Source: Chalara sp. BL73
Taxonomy: Eukaryota > Ascomycota > Leotiomycetes > Helotiales
Direction: 5' to 3'
NCBI GenBank assembly: GCA_918026815.1
Contig: CAKJVC010000150.1
Coordinates: 682,001-746,000 of the forward strand
DNA length: 64,000 nucleotides
The position numbers and the translations under genes are program-made. The notes beneath the pieces were generated by a model. That model saw nothing but the letters and a program-made list of their open reading frames with translations, made no database searches and was not told the origin of the DNA. Each line of letters begins with the position of its first letter. Position 1 is the stretch's first letter. Shown here piece by piece: positions 20,701 through 33,564 of this stretch.

Positions 20701-23700
20701 TGACCCTAATTGTGTAATTATGCGTATTTCAATATCCAATTAAACTTCAAGAATAGCATTTATAGAAAATGGGTTTCTACAGCCCTGACTGCGGCAGTTA
20801 TATGGCTGGGCGAAGGACGCTTCCACAAGTCTTATCCGGCTGAGGGCCTCTTAGTAAGCGAGGATTGCCCTCTTTGGGCCACCTAACAGGCAGTCTGTCA
20901 TTCTGAACCTGACAAAATTATCGTGACTAGCCATTCTTTGCCAGTATCAGCTCTTGTGGCTGACAGCCTGACAGACCATACGTGGGGACTGATAAAAATG
21001 CCTCACATTCAGGGCTGTGCCACACCAGAATTAGCAAGATCCCATCAGGTGGTTCGGACTACTCCAACAATAGGCAATTACGCTGCACATAAAGCGTATA
21101 TCAATATTCGTCTTTTTGATCACGATCAGAGCCTAGCAAGTGTTCTTTAACTCCAAGTTACGTACGAGCCGTAGTCAAATATCAAAAATCAGTCGAGTCC
21201 CGGCTAATTGAAGCTTCTGCTCCTGCTCTCAAACACCGGGACAAACAGCGAAAGCTGCACAGTATCAAAAAAGTTCGTTGCAAATTAGGATTTTCCAAGT
21301 ATGTACAAAGTTATATATATATAAGAGACACGTGCGATCAAATTGATATCCATAAAAGGCAGGAAAAGAGAAGGCGGTCGAGGTTGTCAATGCAGTATAT
21401 CGAAGATTCTTTAAAAAAAAAAAAAAAAGGAAAAAAAAAAAGGAAAAAGCGTGATCAATCGCTAAAGCTAGGTTAAGAAAAATGGAAGGCGAATCAAAGG
21501 CCATCACTTTTAAATATATATCTCTACATGAAGAGTTAAAATCAAAATTCAATTGAATCAATCATATTGCCAAACCCACAATCAGCGTTGTGGTAAGGCT
21601 CATCTGAACTGTTAGGGCAGGTGGGCTTTTTACAGGGTCACAGTACTCTGCCACGCTTCAACCAGCCCAAAGCTGAATGAGGAGAATATTGCGCAGCATA
21701 TGGATCTAAGCGAAGCCACAGGATGGACAATTTAAGCCAAGACAAATGTGCCTATTCTCTCAAATCACGTGCAACTTGAGAGAGTCACCCCGATCCACCG
21801 TTTCTTGGCTCTCCCGGGAGCCCGTTTTGCTGCTCTGAGTAGATTTTTCTATCTGAAAGGAACCATGCCTCGGAGCTAAGTTGAGCTTTGACACACTCCG
21901 GATCAATCACCATGATTTTCCTGCCTTTGGTTTTACAGCTATCACCACCTACGATGTAGGCGGACTATGCAGCAAAATACAGTTCCCTTTTGTAGCATGC
22001 AAGGCTTTTGCTACCTTCCTCAAGTTCAACTCGGACTAAGGAACTCTATTTTGAGGGCTATATTACATACCGCCAATTAAACCCATCTCGGGTGGTATTT
22101 CTCTTTAACGTTCATTCATTCAGGCCCCTGCCTGGTATCCACAGGGGGGCAATTTACCCGGACAAAGGCGCTATCCGGTGAATGCTACGCCGCGCCCCAT
22201 ATATTAGGGGCTGGAAGTACTATCCTTCCCCCTAAACAGAGGTTAAAAGATGGGGCAGTGGGGTCACAGAGCTTATATAAACCTTTTGAATGGCCAGCGA
22301 CCATTGCAGCTCCCTCTTGCGGCTCCCTTTGCAAAGCCCTCGGAAGGCCCGGTTTTCCTTTTTACACGAGCTAGCAACGATGGAGACGCGGAAAAGAATC
22401 TGAATGGCTAAACCTTTGGTCAGCAAAAGCTTGGCTGTATCCATAAGCCGTAATCTGTAAACAAGATTCTTCTCAAGCCACAATTAACTCACGTGATATT
22501 CAAATGCACTTGTCGTTGAAGCAAAAAGGTTGCCATCGCCTATCCGAGCTGTGTATGCTCCTTGTTTGTATGCAATTTGACTGTCAGTATCTTGGTTGTA
22601 GCTGCGATCCTTGACCCCGGAATTTACTGTTGAGTCGCTTAAATATTGGGGTCCTCAGCACTAATTCTGTGCAACACCAGTTAGCCATGTTTACCTGAAC
22701 AGAGCAATATATAACGTTCTGGGCGACCGCGTCTTGGCAACCCCTCTTCTATATGCACATCCCAACTCGTCCAAAACCTTGGAACTGCGTTTGAGGCTTT
22801 CTCCGTTGTCTTGTCCTCAAACTTACCATGCATCCCGTCCCGTGCTTTATTAGCACTACCATGCCCTAGGCCAAATCTAGGCTAAATTTTCAACACGATT
22901 AGCCTTGAACAAAATTCCACCTGACGTGAGCATGGGGTAAGCTGAGAAGTTTGAAGCGTCTCATTTTTGCATGTAAGGACATATTACTCTAATGCAAATG
23001 CTCTGAAGTTTAACGCAGCATCAGCAAAGATCTTATGTCAGAAGCATATTAGCTTTCTCGCCCTAATTTTTTCCATATTAAAGAGTGCCAGTCATGAGGC
23101 TTCCTTCCCTGCTACATAAACTCCTCTCAACAATTCCCAAGGCACCTTCGCCGCATTACCGCAACCATACCCAAGTCTTTCCAGGCCGGTTCCCCGTCAT
23201 CAATACCTCGGGAAATAACCGGGATGGCTTGAAGCTTACAGTATGTGCGAAGATAATTTAGAATATTTTGTTATTGTAAATTGGGTCTTCCCGATGTAAC
23301 ATGGCTACTCCGTCTAGATTTATGAGAATATCGTGAACTTAAGTCTGGACAAGGCAAAGTTTCGGACGAAGACTTCAAGTAAAATGTTACATGCCAAAGA
23401 GCAAGTGCCTTGTATAATAGATACAACCTAATTTTCTCAAGTACAAAACTGCATTACAAGCCATTGCTCAGAGCAGTGTATGTTGGAATTTATATTATGT
23501 TTTAAGGCGGAGCAGCGAGATCTCATTTGCAGTATCTGGCGCTCAAGTAGTTGCTAATTTCTTATTAGCTGTTTCTCATTAACTAGAACTTAATTTAGCC
23601 CCCATATCGACAAGACTCTAGGCATCATCTACCAGTTTAGCTTTTCCTCTCCTAGATCTCTTGGCTGAAGGCAAAAGGCGCAGTTTCTCCGCAATTCTTA

Positions 23701-24095
23701 CGCTTTCTCTGGCTTGGCAGGAACAATCTCTGAGACTCCTCACGGTACTGCAGACACGAGGTAGGTACCATGCTATGCTGATTCTCTGTTCTAGAATTTA
23801 TCCATTTACTTTCTCACTGCGGAGGAGAGGCACAATGTCCCTTCAGCTGTGCTGTTACCTGGAAATCAATATCTCACCTCACCGAATACCTGACACGGGA
23901 TAGTAATGGGAAGAGGGGAAGGACTGGGACCTTCTCATGTCAATGAAGAAGTATGGTCTGACTGAAGAGACCAAAATCCTATAAAGGAGAGGCTCTTCCT
24001 CTCTGAAAATTCCAGCACCAGCCTTCACTTCAGCATCCAGACAACAACATCCTCTACCAACAGCTTCGCTCCAAAGTTCACTGTTAACCGCCAAC
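20701..24095. other. Long AT-rich intergenic region
   Basis: Holds an A-rich tract with G interruptions at 21412-21450. At 23094-23240 an ATG frame of 49 codons ends at a GTATGT donor, and a frame after TCTAG at 23318 starts IYENIVNLSLDKAKF; the pair resembles a two-exon remnant of unknown kind and is too weak to call. The last 100 bp before 24096 are CAAC/CCA-rich, like a leader for the next gene. Confidence 0.5.
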
Positions 24096-24751
24096 ATGAA
24101 GTCCTTCTCCATCTTTGTTGCTTCTTCCCTCTTCGCTATTGCCCTCGCCTCACCAGTTGAGGTTGCCCGTCAGGAGCTCAGCAACGCCCCAGTCCCATTC
24201 ATTGGTGTCCAAGGCATCCCAGGCAAGATCTCTGTCGACACTGCCACTGGCATCCTCTTCACTGAGACCACTGGCAACGAGACTGTCAGCACAAGGGACG
24301 TTGAGAAGCGTGCTCTTACTCACATTGATGTCTATCTTGGTATGTTCAGGACAGGATGCGGGCCTATGAATGAGCTATAGCTGACCCGTAAAACCAGACA
24401 TCAACTTTGGAGGACGCCACGAGGCTCTCCAGACCACCACCCAAGTCTGCTGTAAGTACCCCAACTTTGACTTAAATTGCTGACACAATACTGACAATGA
24501 ATCTACAGACGGTCTCTACAATGGCTGGAACGATGCTATCTCTTCTCTCAAGGTCTACCAACCATTTGGCTGCTACTTCTACGTGTAGGTCTTCTCCACT
24601 CAGAACCGCTTCCGTTCACTAACTTCAAAATAATAGCGATGGAGGATGCTCTGGCAGTTGGTTGAGCGTCCCAGGTGGCAACAACGTTGCAGCCGTTGGT
24701 GCATACGGTAACTTCAACGACAGATTCTCCAGTTACTTGTGCTACGATTAG
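24096..24751 (+). CDS. Secreted beta/gamma-crystallin-like protein with Kex2-type propeptide, four exons
   Basis: Exons 24096-24339, 24398-24451, 24509-24584 and 24637-24751 give 162 residues. The three introns are 58, 57 and 52 bp, all GT-AG; introns 1 and 2 have CTGAC and intron 3 CTAAC as branch. Residues 1-18 are a signal peptide; the propeptide ends at Lys-Arg 71-72, a Kex2-type site, leaving about 90 mature residues. The mature part shows two Greek-key signatures: Y80-x6-G87 with NDAISS (107-112), and Y124-x6-G131 with NDRFSS (152-157). Both six-residue motifs fit the calcium-binding pattern (N/D)(N/D)xx(S/T)S. Cysteines 99, 121, 129 and 160 could form two disulfides. The role outside the cell (structure, defence, host contact) is unknown. 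Confidence 0.85.
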
Positions 24752-25968
24752 GAGAGCAGGGTATGTTCATCACATGAAGGAGGAAATGGAGGTGTGGAGA
24801 GCGGAGGAGAATATGACAGTGGAGGAGATGGTTACCCCCAAAAAACCTTTTCTTTCACACGTTGTCTTTCAACAAGATGACTAGTTATTTAATTTAATTT
24901 ACCTACCCGACTTGAATTCCTCTTGAATAGTAGAATTCTTGTGTGCGTCCACCACTTTGAGTTTATGTAACCAAGCCGAAAGGTGATGACTGAACACCTG
25001 TACGCGGTGCCTCCTACGAACCTGAGACCCTGCTTGCAGAGTTTTCAGAGCCAAGACTCAATCGCGATAATACTAGAGTTATGCCTGCGGCAACAAAATA
25101 AAGGCGGTTAGTACTATAGAGCACAGAATCACCGATTAATCGATTTGAACTACCTGTGTAGGGAGCAGGCGTTACGGCAACAACAAACATAAGATATATT
25201 CCAAACAAAGTAAAAAAACCGCAATTTTTTGGAATTTTTATTACTAAATTTAACTAAAGTGATATTTATATTCCTGCTATTTTCCCAAGGGTCCCAAAAA
25301 TCACCTGTTTTAAAAACGTTATTTTTCAGCTGCTAACAGGCTTTAACAACCCTGGAGCTATAAGCATTACAAGCTTAAACAAGCTTTTTGGGTTTTGACC
25401 GAGCGTCAAAGCTTTTACAAAATGTGCTCTTTTTAAATAAACCATTCTAGGGACCCCATGAAAAATAGCAAAAAACATAAACATCACTTTAAACTAAAAT
25501 AAGGGTTTTTAAAAATTAATCGATTAGACTATATTTTGTAAACGTTTTAAATATGTAGAAATTTAGTAACTGTTTAACAAATATGTTACAGCCTATGTGT
25601 CACGGTTCATCACATGATCATCTAAGAACTATTCCCGATTAGGATTAGAGAATGTTACATGAACCTATTTCCAAGGGAGATCCTCTCGGGCTCCACCTTC
25701 TCTCCTTAGTTAGTATTCTCCAAAATGAACCTTAGAGTTAGCTTGCAAAAGCGTTTGTATTGGCTTCGTGCCACTATATTTTACGCCCAAGAGCCAAAGG
25801 AAGCTGTTTATTTTTGTGATGCCTAATATCACGATACGCGCTGTGGATCAACGGATACATTGGGTAACTGTGGTATCATACAAGACTCTAAAGCTAAGGA
25901 AGGAAGAGGAGCTCGAGGAGAGCAGGCTATATATACACGAGAGGCTCTGAGAGCTCGGCTAAATTAGT
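24752..25968. other. AT-rich region with possible retroelement debris
   Basis: A TGTCACGG start at 25598 and a primer-site-like TGGTATCA near 25869 suggest a decayed LTR retrotransposon end. No coding frame is recognised and no matching second LTR was found. Confidence 0.35.
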
Positions 25969-26214
25969 TGTCACGTCCCGTGCTCTGGAGCACACATGAC
26001 ACCTAAAATGGTATAATATGTAATGTCAGGTGCCGGGATATAACGCGCTAAAAGCAATAAAGGGATCTGGTAGAAGCCCTAAGTTTTGGCACATAGAAAG
26101 TTGCCAGAAGTACGGAAAGTATAAGTAAAAAGTTCGAGGCGTAGTAGAAAAGGTAGAGATTAGTTTTTGCATCAATAAGAGTCGATTTGTGCTACACTAC
26201 TCCAGCACCTTACA
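25969..26214. repeat. LTR-like segment
   Basis: A 246-bp stretch runs from TGTCAC to TTACA, the same kind of ends and size as the two solo LTRs at 32.5 and 41.1 kb, but the interior is different. The flanking 5-mers do not match. Another LTR family is possible. Confidence 0.3.
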
Positions 26215-26930
26215 GGTAACCATTCAATATAATGTCTCCATTTCACCTGAGAACCTTCAATAACGTTTAACCAAAGTCTAGTTCTAAGGCCTGTGTTAAA
26301 AAAAAACAAAGGCAGCTAATATTCTCTCGATTGCTGCTGTCACTTGACCGTTCACTATTTCTCGATTCCAATTTCAACAACAATGAAACAAAACATTCCT
26401 CAAACTTCAAATATTAATTCCCCAGTTTAATGTTAAATAGCTAGCAAATAATATTCAAAAATAGACTTGATATCTAAGCTAAACCACGTACCAACGATTC
26501 GAGAACCTATCTTACTTTGCAACAAAGAATCAAAAACACGAGCAGGATAGCGGTGTGCTCTCTCTGTTCAAATACAGACATTCCAGGTCTCTCAGGCTCA
26601 TCTAAATCTTACTTCAACAACTTGACGGTTAACTAGTAGTACATTCTAGAATTGGCACGAATCTAGGCTTAGCACTATAGCCCGAAAGCTGTTACTTACG
26701 ACAGTAAATCAGGTTTCTGCTTCCAAAAGCTTCCCTCATAAAGATACTGAGTTACACTAATTTTCTATATTATTTACACATGCTACCCTGTTTCAATGCT
26801 GTAGCTAGAGTCTAGGCTAAGGGGATGAGCAGTTGATCTCATCCAGGGGTACTATCTTTGTACACATTCGGATCAACGAACTAGCACCTGTCTATTTCGC
26901 ATCTATTTTAACCCTGGGTCGGGTCGGCAC
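26215..26930. other. AT-rich intergenic
   Basis: No coding signal or clear repeat. Confidence 0.5.
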
Positions 26931-28005
26931 TCACGTTTCAGCGTTGGAAGTATTTGCCAAAAGCACTTCTTCGGCACTTCCCAGCCAACCAACACCTTCT
27001 CTCTTGGCGTTGCTATAAAGATTTCTCAACGCCGTACGAGCGATACATGGGTACATTGGAGACATGGCGTCAATCGTGTACGTTGCCGTGTTTGCAAGAG
27101 ACGCAGCGGTGAGGGACACGGCGGTGTCGACTATTATCCTCGTAGTAGTGTCGAGCGCTTCTTGCGATCTCTTGTACCACCCCTCAAGTGAGTTGAACTT
27201 GGCTCTGACAACTTGCGGCCGCAGGCCGAGAATACGGCAATGTAATGTGAATAGCGCTCTATTTGAGGGAGGTTAGACATGGCTGGTATGGCTGCCCATA
27301 TAAAAAGGAAAAGAAATAATAAAAGATAGGCAAAAGAGCATGGACTAACTCGATGGTGGTAGTTATTGCGGCACAAAAGACGCCTGGTTGGCCCTGGTAC
27401 TGCGGCACAACCGACAATAGAAAGGCTTGGATATTAGTATCTGGCTTATCAAGCAGGAGCACTCTAGAATCAATGCACTGAGTGTCAAATCCTTTGAAAA
27501 CTTGATCCAGAAGACAAGTAGCTTAGGCTATCCGATTAATTCCTCCAACCTTTGACGACGTCAGACAGGATACGGGAATATTGGGTAAGGACTCCGAGTC
27601 TATAACATCGAGCTGGTCGAGGATTTGGGGTTCGATCGGCAGTCGAGAATGTCCACCAGGAAAAACAGGAATCAGCGGTTGGTCGAATGCTTTCAATTCG
27701 CTAAATTAGATCCTGTCACCAGTGCAGTCTTAGCTTCATTTTTATCGGTGATTTGCCAAGCAAACTAGGAGAAACCCACTGCTCACAGATAACAACTTCC
27801 CACCATGTATTCGCTGCTTCTTCATCCTGCAACAAGAGATCGGTATCCGCATTGCGGCCGGCTGTATGTGTCACCTGTGTTTGGTGACGTTTGTGCACGT
27901 GGATGCGGGTGGCGTAGGCCATCCGCGTACTCCCTGTCGTAGTCATAAATGCATCGTCCGCCGGGCCGTGTGTGTACTTATAGATGGCCAGCAAAAGACT
28001 GGTTT
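26931..28005 (-). pseudogene. Broken fungal Zn2Cys6-type transcription factor (middle and C-terminal regulatory part)
   Basis: The fungal_trans-type middle region is clear on the minus strand: LLLAIYKYTHGPADDAF, RMAYATRIHVHK, then ANTWWEVVICEQWVS (27994-27717). The frame then shifts; a second piece gives IPVFPGGHSRLPIEP and later ATCLLDQVFKGFDTQ, interrupted by TAA where the family has glutamine (CAA). The last part is still splice-consistent: QAFLLSVVPQYQGQPG, a 91-bp intron (27349-27259) with GTTAGT donor and CTAAC branch, then EALFTLHCRILGLRPQVV and YPCIARTALRNL, ending at TGA 26931. The DNA-binding N-terminus is missing; the next gene starts 220 bp upstream on the other strand. The C-terminal assignment rests on family pattern only. 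Confidence 0.7.
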
Positions 28006-28227
28006 GGATTAGAGAGATTTATCACGCTTATATAATATTGTATTAGCAGTCACCCGAGTCGTATTATATTATACATTATAGTCGTACGGGCCACCCACTT
28101 TACTTACGTAAAGTAGGTGAGGCTTGGTTTCGCCTAACCCTGCTGATACGTCTGCCTGAAATCCGAGACCATTCTCCTCTCCAAACTTATTTTCCTCTCA
28201 TCAATAACCAACACAAATGTTCACAAA

Positions 28228-29253
28228 ATGGCCTCTGGTAGAGGAAAAAAACCGCTCTCTCCCCTCTCAACATTTCCTCGTTTCTCAGACCTCGCCGCTG
28301 AGCTTCGGATTCAAATATGGCAGCACGCCCTCCACTCCGCAACAGCCAACCGCGTGATTCCCGTCGCCATCAACCACCACCCCGCAGTAACAATGCATTC
28401 CTGCCTCCCCCTTCTCGGAAGCTTCTGCGGCCAACATAGCCATTGCCCATCGTACAATTCTGATTCTGGTCAGCCAAGCTCCAGCGTGGTTTGCATGTTC
28501 AATGGCTACTTTTCCCTCCCAGCCGATACTTCAGATATCGAGGACGGTGCCCTACGCAACCTCAGCCTTGCCTGTACCGAGTCCCACAGCGTTGTTTTAT
28601 TGCGATACCCAGAAACGATGACCATATATAGCATGACATGGTATCCAGACGTCGAAAGTCATCAGCGACGTCAAGTGCGGTGTAATCCTGCAACTGACAC
28701 TTTACTCGTCAAAGCCGTGCCGAGCTACTCCTCTGAGCAGAGGCATCCAAGTTTGTTTCTCAATAACCCTGGAGATATCTACCATCAAGACTTGAAGAAG
28801 TGGTTCCCTCAGAATGCCGATAACTTCGCTAGTTTCCGATACATAATCTCGAGGTTTCGGCATGTGGTATTTAGCTTCCTGAGCGACTTCCAATCGCCCA
28901 GACTGTTGTTGTTCTCGGGAGCCTTCGACCGCACACTATTTGAACGATTCTTGATCTTTTTTGAGCGTCTCGAACACCTTTATTTATGCTCCGATTCAGA
29001 ATACCTGACGGCCGTTAAGGAATGGAAAAGAGTGGAGGCTATTGAGGATCCTCGTGATGGTTCAATGGATTCGCAGAACTTCGCTGGAGTTTCGAGTGGT
29101 ATTTTGAATTGTGACTACGGCTATAGTGATTATGTACGAGTTCAGAATGAACTTTCTGATGATGGTGGAGAATGCTGTTGGGTGCCGATGCCGAAAGGTT
29201 TTGGAGGGAGTTGGTTGTTTTGTTCTAGTGATGTGTTTGACAAGAAGTGGTGA
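28228..29253 (+). CDS. 2EXR-domain protein
   Basis: Single exon, 341 residues. Near the start is FPRFSDLAAELRIQIWQHAL, the 2EXR motif (F-x-x-L-x-x-E-L-R-x-x-I-W) found in very many Pezizomycotina proteins of unknown function; it resembles an F-box in length and helix pattern. The rest has no known domain: a serine/cysteine-rich stretch, then a helical C-terminal half. The frame is clean and the G/C-rich third positions differ from the AT-rich flanks, so it looks functional. Whether it joins a ubiquitin ligase is unknown. Confidence 0.85.
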   Translation: MASGRGKKPLSPLSTFPRFSDLAAELRIQIWQHALHSATANRVIPVAINHHPAVTMHSCLPLLGSFCGQHSHCPSYNSDSGQPSSSVVCMFNGYFSLPADTSDIEDGALRNLSLACTESHSVVLLRYPETMTIYSMTWYPDVESHQRRQVRCNPATDTLLVKAVPSYSSEQRHPSLFLNNPGDIYHQDLKKWFPQNADNFASFRYIISRFRHVVFSFLSDFQSPRLLLFSGAFDRTLFERFLIFFERLEHLYLCSDSEYLTAVKEWKRVEAIEDPRDGSMDSQNFAGVSSGILNCDYGYSDYVRVQNELSDDGGECCWVPMPKGFGGSWLFCSSDVFDKKW

Positions 29254-29645
29254 AAATGGGGAACGTGAATGAGGTCATCCATGCAAAATAAAACGTCGGA
29301 CGCTTTCGTTTATTTGAAGATTGCAGGGCATCTGGGAGAGATAGAAAGAAGTCAAGGCATGCTCTCAGGCGGTAGGCCGTTATCTTCCGTAGCATGAACA
29401 TTATAGGACTGATTTCTTGACCTCACCTCTCGTTGTCCCAGCAGCTCTTCAAATAAGCAAGAGTGATTCTGACAACAGCTTTGTTAAGCTATCGATAGCA
29501 TCAGACGTTGGTGCTGATCTGGTGTTTGCTCGCTGTTGGTCGATTTTGCAGTTTAATAACGTACCAGATGAAATTTGATTCCCTACAGAAAGCATGTAGC
29601 GCTCTGCGAGAACTGTATATGTATATATAAAACTACGAACGAGAG
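29254..29645. other. Intergenic between convergent genes
   Basis: Convergent 3' ends face each other here. No gene seen. Confidence 0.5.
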
Positions 29646-31622
29646 TTAACATATAGCAAACTCCTGGTCCTCAACTCCCTCTATCTGAAGCGCCTCTCCA
29701 TCCATCAAACCATGAATATAACACGATCCAACAAAAGTATACTGGCCATCACCGCGGGGCCGTAGAACATACGGAACTTCACCACCATAGAAAACGCACA
29801 CAATATCCCCCCGCTTCACAGGTTTCAACACACGACCTATTCGTCCCGCCTCAGTATTACAAAACCGCCACCCCACAATCCTCAGATTAATTGACATCTC
29901 AACAACATTAATCAAATCAAGGAACTCCTGCGGCTTTTCAGGATCCCCATGTTTCTCCGCGGCCTTATCAGGATCTTCAAGAACTTCTAAGTACACCTGG
30001 AACATATGTGCGAATTCTGGGGGTGGTAAATCGCCCCGAGAAGTTAGGTTGCAGACCATTGTGCGGCAGTATTCGTCGAACCGAGAAGGTGGCAATGGAT
30101 CATCTGTTCGGTTGAGAGAGGAGAGATTTTTACAGTCGTCTAGCCATCGTTTGAGTCTTTGGAATCCAACCCTCGCATTTGAGTCCGAGGCGGTTGAATG
30201 AATGAGACTAGGCGATTCTTCTATTGGCGGAGTAGCTTCGTCGGAAGGAGCGATTTCTTCCGCAGCAATAGTTATATCTTTCACCATGTCCACGGCTTTC
30301 CCAACGATATGGAATGTGTTATTGTTGTTCGTAAGTCTGACTCGAGCCTTTGTTTCGCGTGATGCATGAAATGGTAAATTTGACTCATTGCGAAGGAACA
30401 TTAGCGGATTAGCAAGATCGAGGTCTGAAAAATCAGGGATCCAAGACGGCAGGTTGAACTTTAGGCTCTCTGGAGGCGTATATGCAACACTGAGATGAAG
30501 CAATGAATTTTTCTTTTGAATACTTCCGACTACGAAATTCTTGCACACATCCTCGAGACTTGCATCGTAGTTGGGTATAACGGAATCCCCGTAATCTCTG
30601 AAATCTGCGGAGACTCCGAGCATGGAGAATATTACATCCCTTGGATCTTGACAGTGGTATTGGCGAGTTGACACCAGTAGTGGGAGTAGTAGGCTACCTT
30701 GTGATCTAATGATATCTCTCCTGACTAGTTCAATGATTATGACACTGTAGATGGCAACCCCTGCTTCCCCACAATCATCAACAAGTGCCACCTCGGGCAG
30801 GAGATTGGCTTTTAGTAGACTCCAAGTCACATCTGCCATGATAATCCAGGGGATGTGTTTCTGTCCGCAAAACACCAGTCCTTTAGGCGACTTAGCTACC
30901 TCTTGCATTATCCACCTGTTCTTGAAGTGTCAGTACTGCGTCGCCTCCCAATTTGGAGGATATGAATTAAAATTGAAGGGGACATACCTTCGAAGAAACC
31001 AAGGTCGTTTGGCTAAGTTGGCGATTGGATGCAGCCACCTATTTTTTGTTGACAACAGGTGCATATAATTTGGTGACTGTCCGTCCGGGAAGATATGATA
31101 CCGATCCGGTTGGTCATTGGGGTAACCGACTTCATTGTCCAAGAAATAGGTATGAAGGTCTTCGATTGCCTCAAGCGATTTGCTCACATCCTCGGTTTCT
31201 TCTCCTAGCCAGATCAAGAGCTGCTGTCCATGCGAATAAATATCCGCCATCATCTGAACCTGTTCAGACCTTTCCACGAGATTCTCTTGGTCAATGCAGA
31301 TAGCGTCAGCCCAGAGAGCGCGCTCATGGTTAGCATGGCGGAAATGTTGAAGAGCTGAATTAAGATTCAAGGTGACTTGAATAATTTTCCCCTCGCAATC
31401 GATTGGACATTTCTTAGAAGGATCTCCCCACGAGTATGATATCGTCTCATACTTGGGTTTTGCTGAAAGAGAAACATGCTCGAGACGGCATTGAACGGGG
31501 TCTGATATTTCTCCGGGCGGTAGAACTAGTACTCGAATATCGTCAGCACCAGTGAGCTTTTGATATTTGTATATTTCTTTGGTTGTGTCCTTAGCGCTTT
31601 GCGAATGAAACTCTGAAGCCAT
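29646..31622 (-). CDS. HET-domain protein 2, two exons
   Basis: Exon 1 is 31622-30988 and exon 2 is 30915-29646, separated by a 72-bp intron (GTATGT donor, CAG acceptor) that falls inside the third HET motif and restores it: RPWFLRR before, then WIMQEV after. The product is 634 residues. Other motifs: YETISYSWGD (58-67) and ALWADAICIDQ (102-112). The end FVGSCYIHGLMDGEAL is the standard C-terminal block of long HET proteins. An intact incompatibility-type gene; the partner locus is unknown. Confidence 0.93.
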
Positions 31623-32492
31623 TACGATCCTCTCAGAGATCGTGCGGGGCGTGGTTCGATAGGATGGAAAGCACTGGTGGCTTTTGGCGAAAATACGTCA
31701 GGACTGATAATTCTTGTCTCCCGTGAGCGATCTTCACGTTGGAGTATATCTTTATAGCTTGATCCATTCGAGGGCGAGGTCTTGAAGCGTTAAATTACGT
31801 GGTATTCCTAAAATAGACACACTAAGAAATAGACAACTTGGCAAGCGCCACATCGAGACCAACTGCCGTTACACTTGCGAGACATGTGATTTTAAATCGT
31901 GAAGCTGAAGTTACTTTTATCCCGCAAGTTCCTTTGTCGCTATACAGAAGTTACTAGTTTCTAAAAATCTAATAATCTCACAAGCTCCACTTTTCCCTAA
32001 GTTAGTTCCAAGTCTGTTTAATAATAACAATAAGCATAAAAGCCTCAAAATTGGCTTTTATTGGAAGCATTTGAAAGCAACGTAATTTTTATTAAATACG
32101 CTAAAAGAGAATGGCGAGGTTTCCAAATTATTTATGACGCTCTTATCTTTTAAACACTAACCTGCCTAACTAATACCTTAATTAATAAAGATTTCTAGTT
32201 TTAGTGGAAACAATATCTCGAGGTCCTTGAGAAGGAGTCTAAGGACTGATCCAAAAAGATAGACTAGTTAACAAAAGTAGAGATTAGATGGCAAAGTTGT
32301 TATAAATGGCAACAATGGCTTTCTAGTTGGAAGCTGAAACCGCAACCATAATTATTAGATATAAGCAGAATATTGGGAGCGTCAGATACCTGCAGGAAGG
32401 CCTTTCCCCGCCTATGCACGAGACTGAATATGAAAACCTATCGCATCAGGTTAAGACCGATTTCCAGAATAACTGAGTTGTATCATAGGCAG
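31623..32492. other. AT-rich intergenic
   Basis: TA-rich, with no coding signal. It leads into the solo LTR. Confidence 0.5.
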
Positions 32493-32721
32493 TGTAACAA
32501 CTCAAGGCGAACAGGGATCTCGATCCGTAGATCAGGGAGGAGGACTCAAAGGTATGAACGGCTATCAATTGTTATAACAAAGAGAACAGGCTACAGACAG
32601 AAGAAGGGAAGGAAAGCAGCGCTTTACATACAGGAGACTGGCCGGTGTAAGCGAAGGGCCTTGTGGTGTCAGGGTCCCAGCCCCAAGGGGCTCTAAGCGA
32701 GATAGGGCCAGGGCCGTGACA
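32493..32721 (-). mobile_element. Solo LTR, reverse copy
   Basis: The reverse complement starts TGTCACGGCCCTGG and ends GAGTTGTTACA, like the copy at 41108-41358. Shared blocks include GTTATAACAATTGATAG and CTACGGATCGAGATC. It is 229 bp. Flanks are GGCAG (32488-32492) and AACAG (32722-32726), which could be a 5-bp target duplication with two G-to-A changes. Confidence 0.75.
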
Positions 32722-33564
32722 AACAGATGACTCCGCATATATATCGGCTAGGCAACTCAATATCCACCGAACACTCTTTCCTTTTCGCCTCTTGAATATA
32801 GCCGAATAATTCCCTTTTTTAAAAAATAAATAAATAAATAAATAAATAAATGAACAACAATAGCGAGTTTAGCCTTACCAACGACTTTCTCCATTACGAC
32901 ATCCCCGAACATGCGATCTTTTCGCACACACACTTAGGAGGCCAAATACAGAAAGAGTTACTTTCAAAGACCTGACGCATAATACCGGCAAAGAAAAGGC
33001 TGGCTATAAAAAGATACGGTTCTGCAGAGAATAGGCAAGGCCTAACGGCTCGTAGTGCTTCTGGACAAACACTTGTTGTATCGACAAATTGAACGGTACC
33101 GAGTTCGCAAAAGCTATCAACTTAATATTTCGCTAGTACCGAGATGCAGCTAAACGCTACGTCTATTTTTCCGAAGTTTCGGGACCTAGGCGAAAGAAAG
33201 ATGCCGTTCCTGGGGCTGAGGGCTAGCTTAATAAGGGTTTTTTTATTAGAGTTGGGTTTGTTTTCGAAGGAGCGAGCCTAGTCCGGTCGGTTAGGTAGTG
33301 CACATAAGGCTTGGATTGTGGGTGAAGATTTGATAGGGTAGTGCTAGGATAATTAGGCGGTGCTGGCTTTGCGGAAGGATCTTTCGGAAAGTGGTTCAAG
33401 GGATTATTTTTCAGTGAGGTTCACGGTATTGGTTTAACTTGCCTATCATTCGATTAATGCTTCCTCTTGCGCTTGCTGGGCGAGCTAATGCGACGGTCTT
33501 CTATTCTGCCCGCTACTACCTAATCTGCGCTTCATCAGTTGTATTGCCTTCCAATGAAGAGCGT
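32722..33564. other. AT-rich intergenic
   Basis: Contains the TAAA microsatellite below. No coding signal. Confidence 0.5.
32826..32850. repeat. TAAA microsatellite
   Basis: About six perfect TAAA units follow a short A run. Confidence 0.9.

Noticed and set aside
23094..23420. Two-exon gene starting MRLPSLLHKL
   Set aside because: Splice-like sites exist, but the product is short and matches no family I know.
25598..25870. 5' LTR with primer-binding site
   Set aside because: Ends are plausible, but there is no matching second LTR and no coding region.
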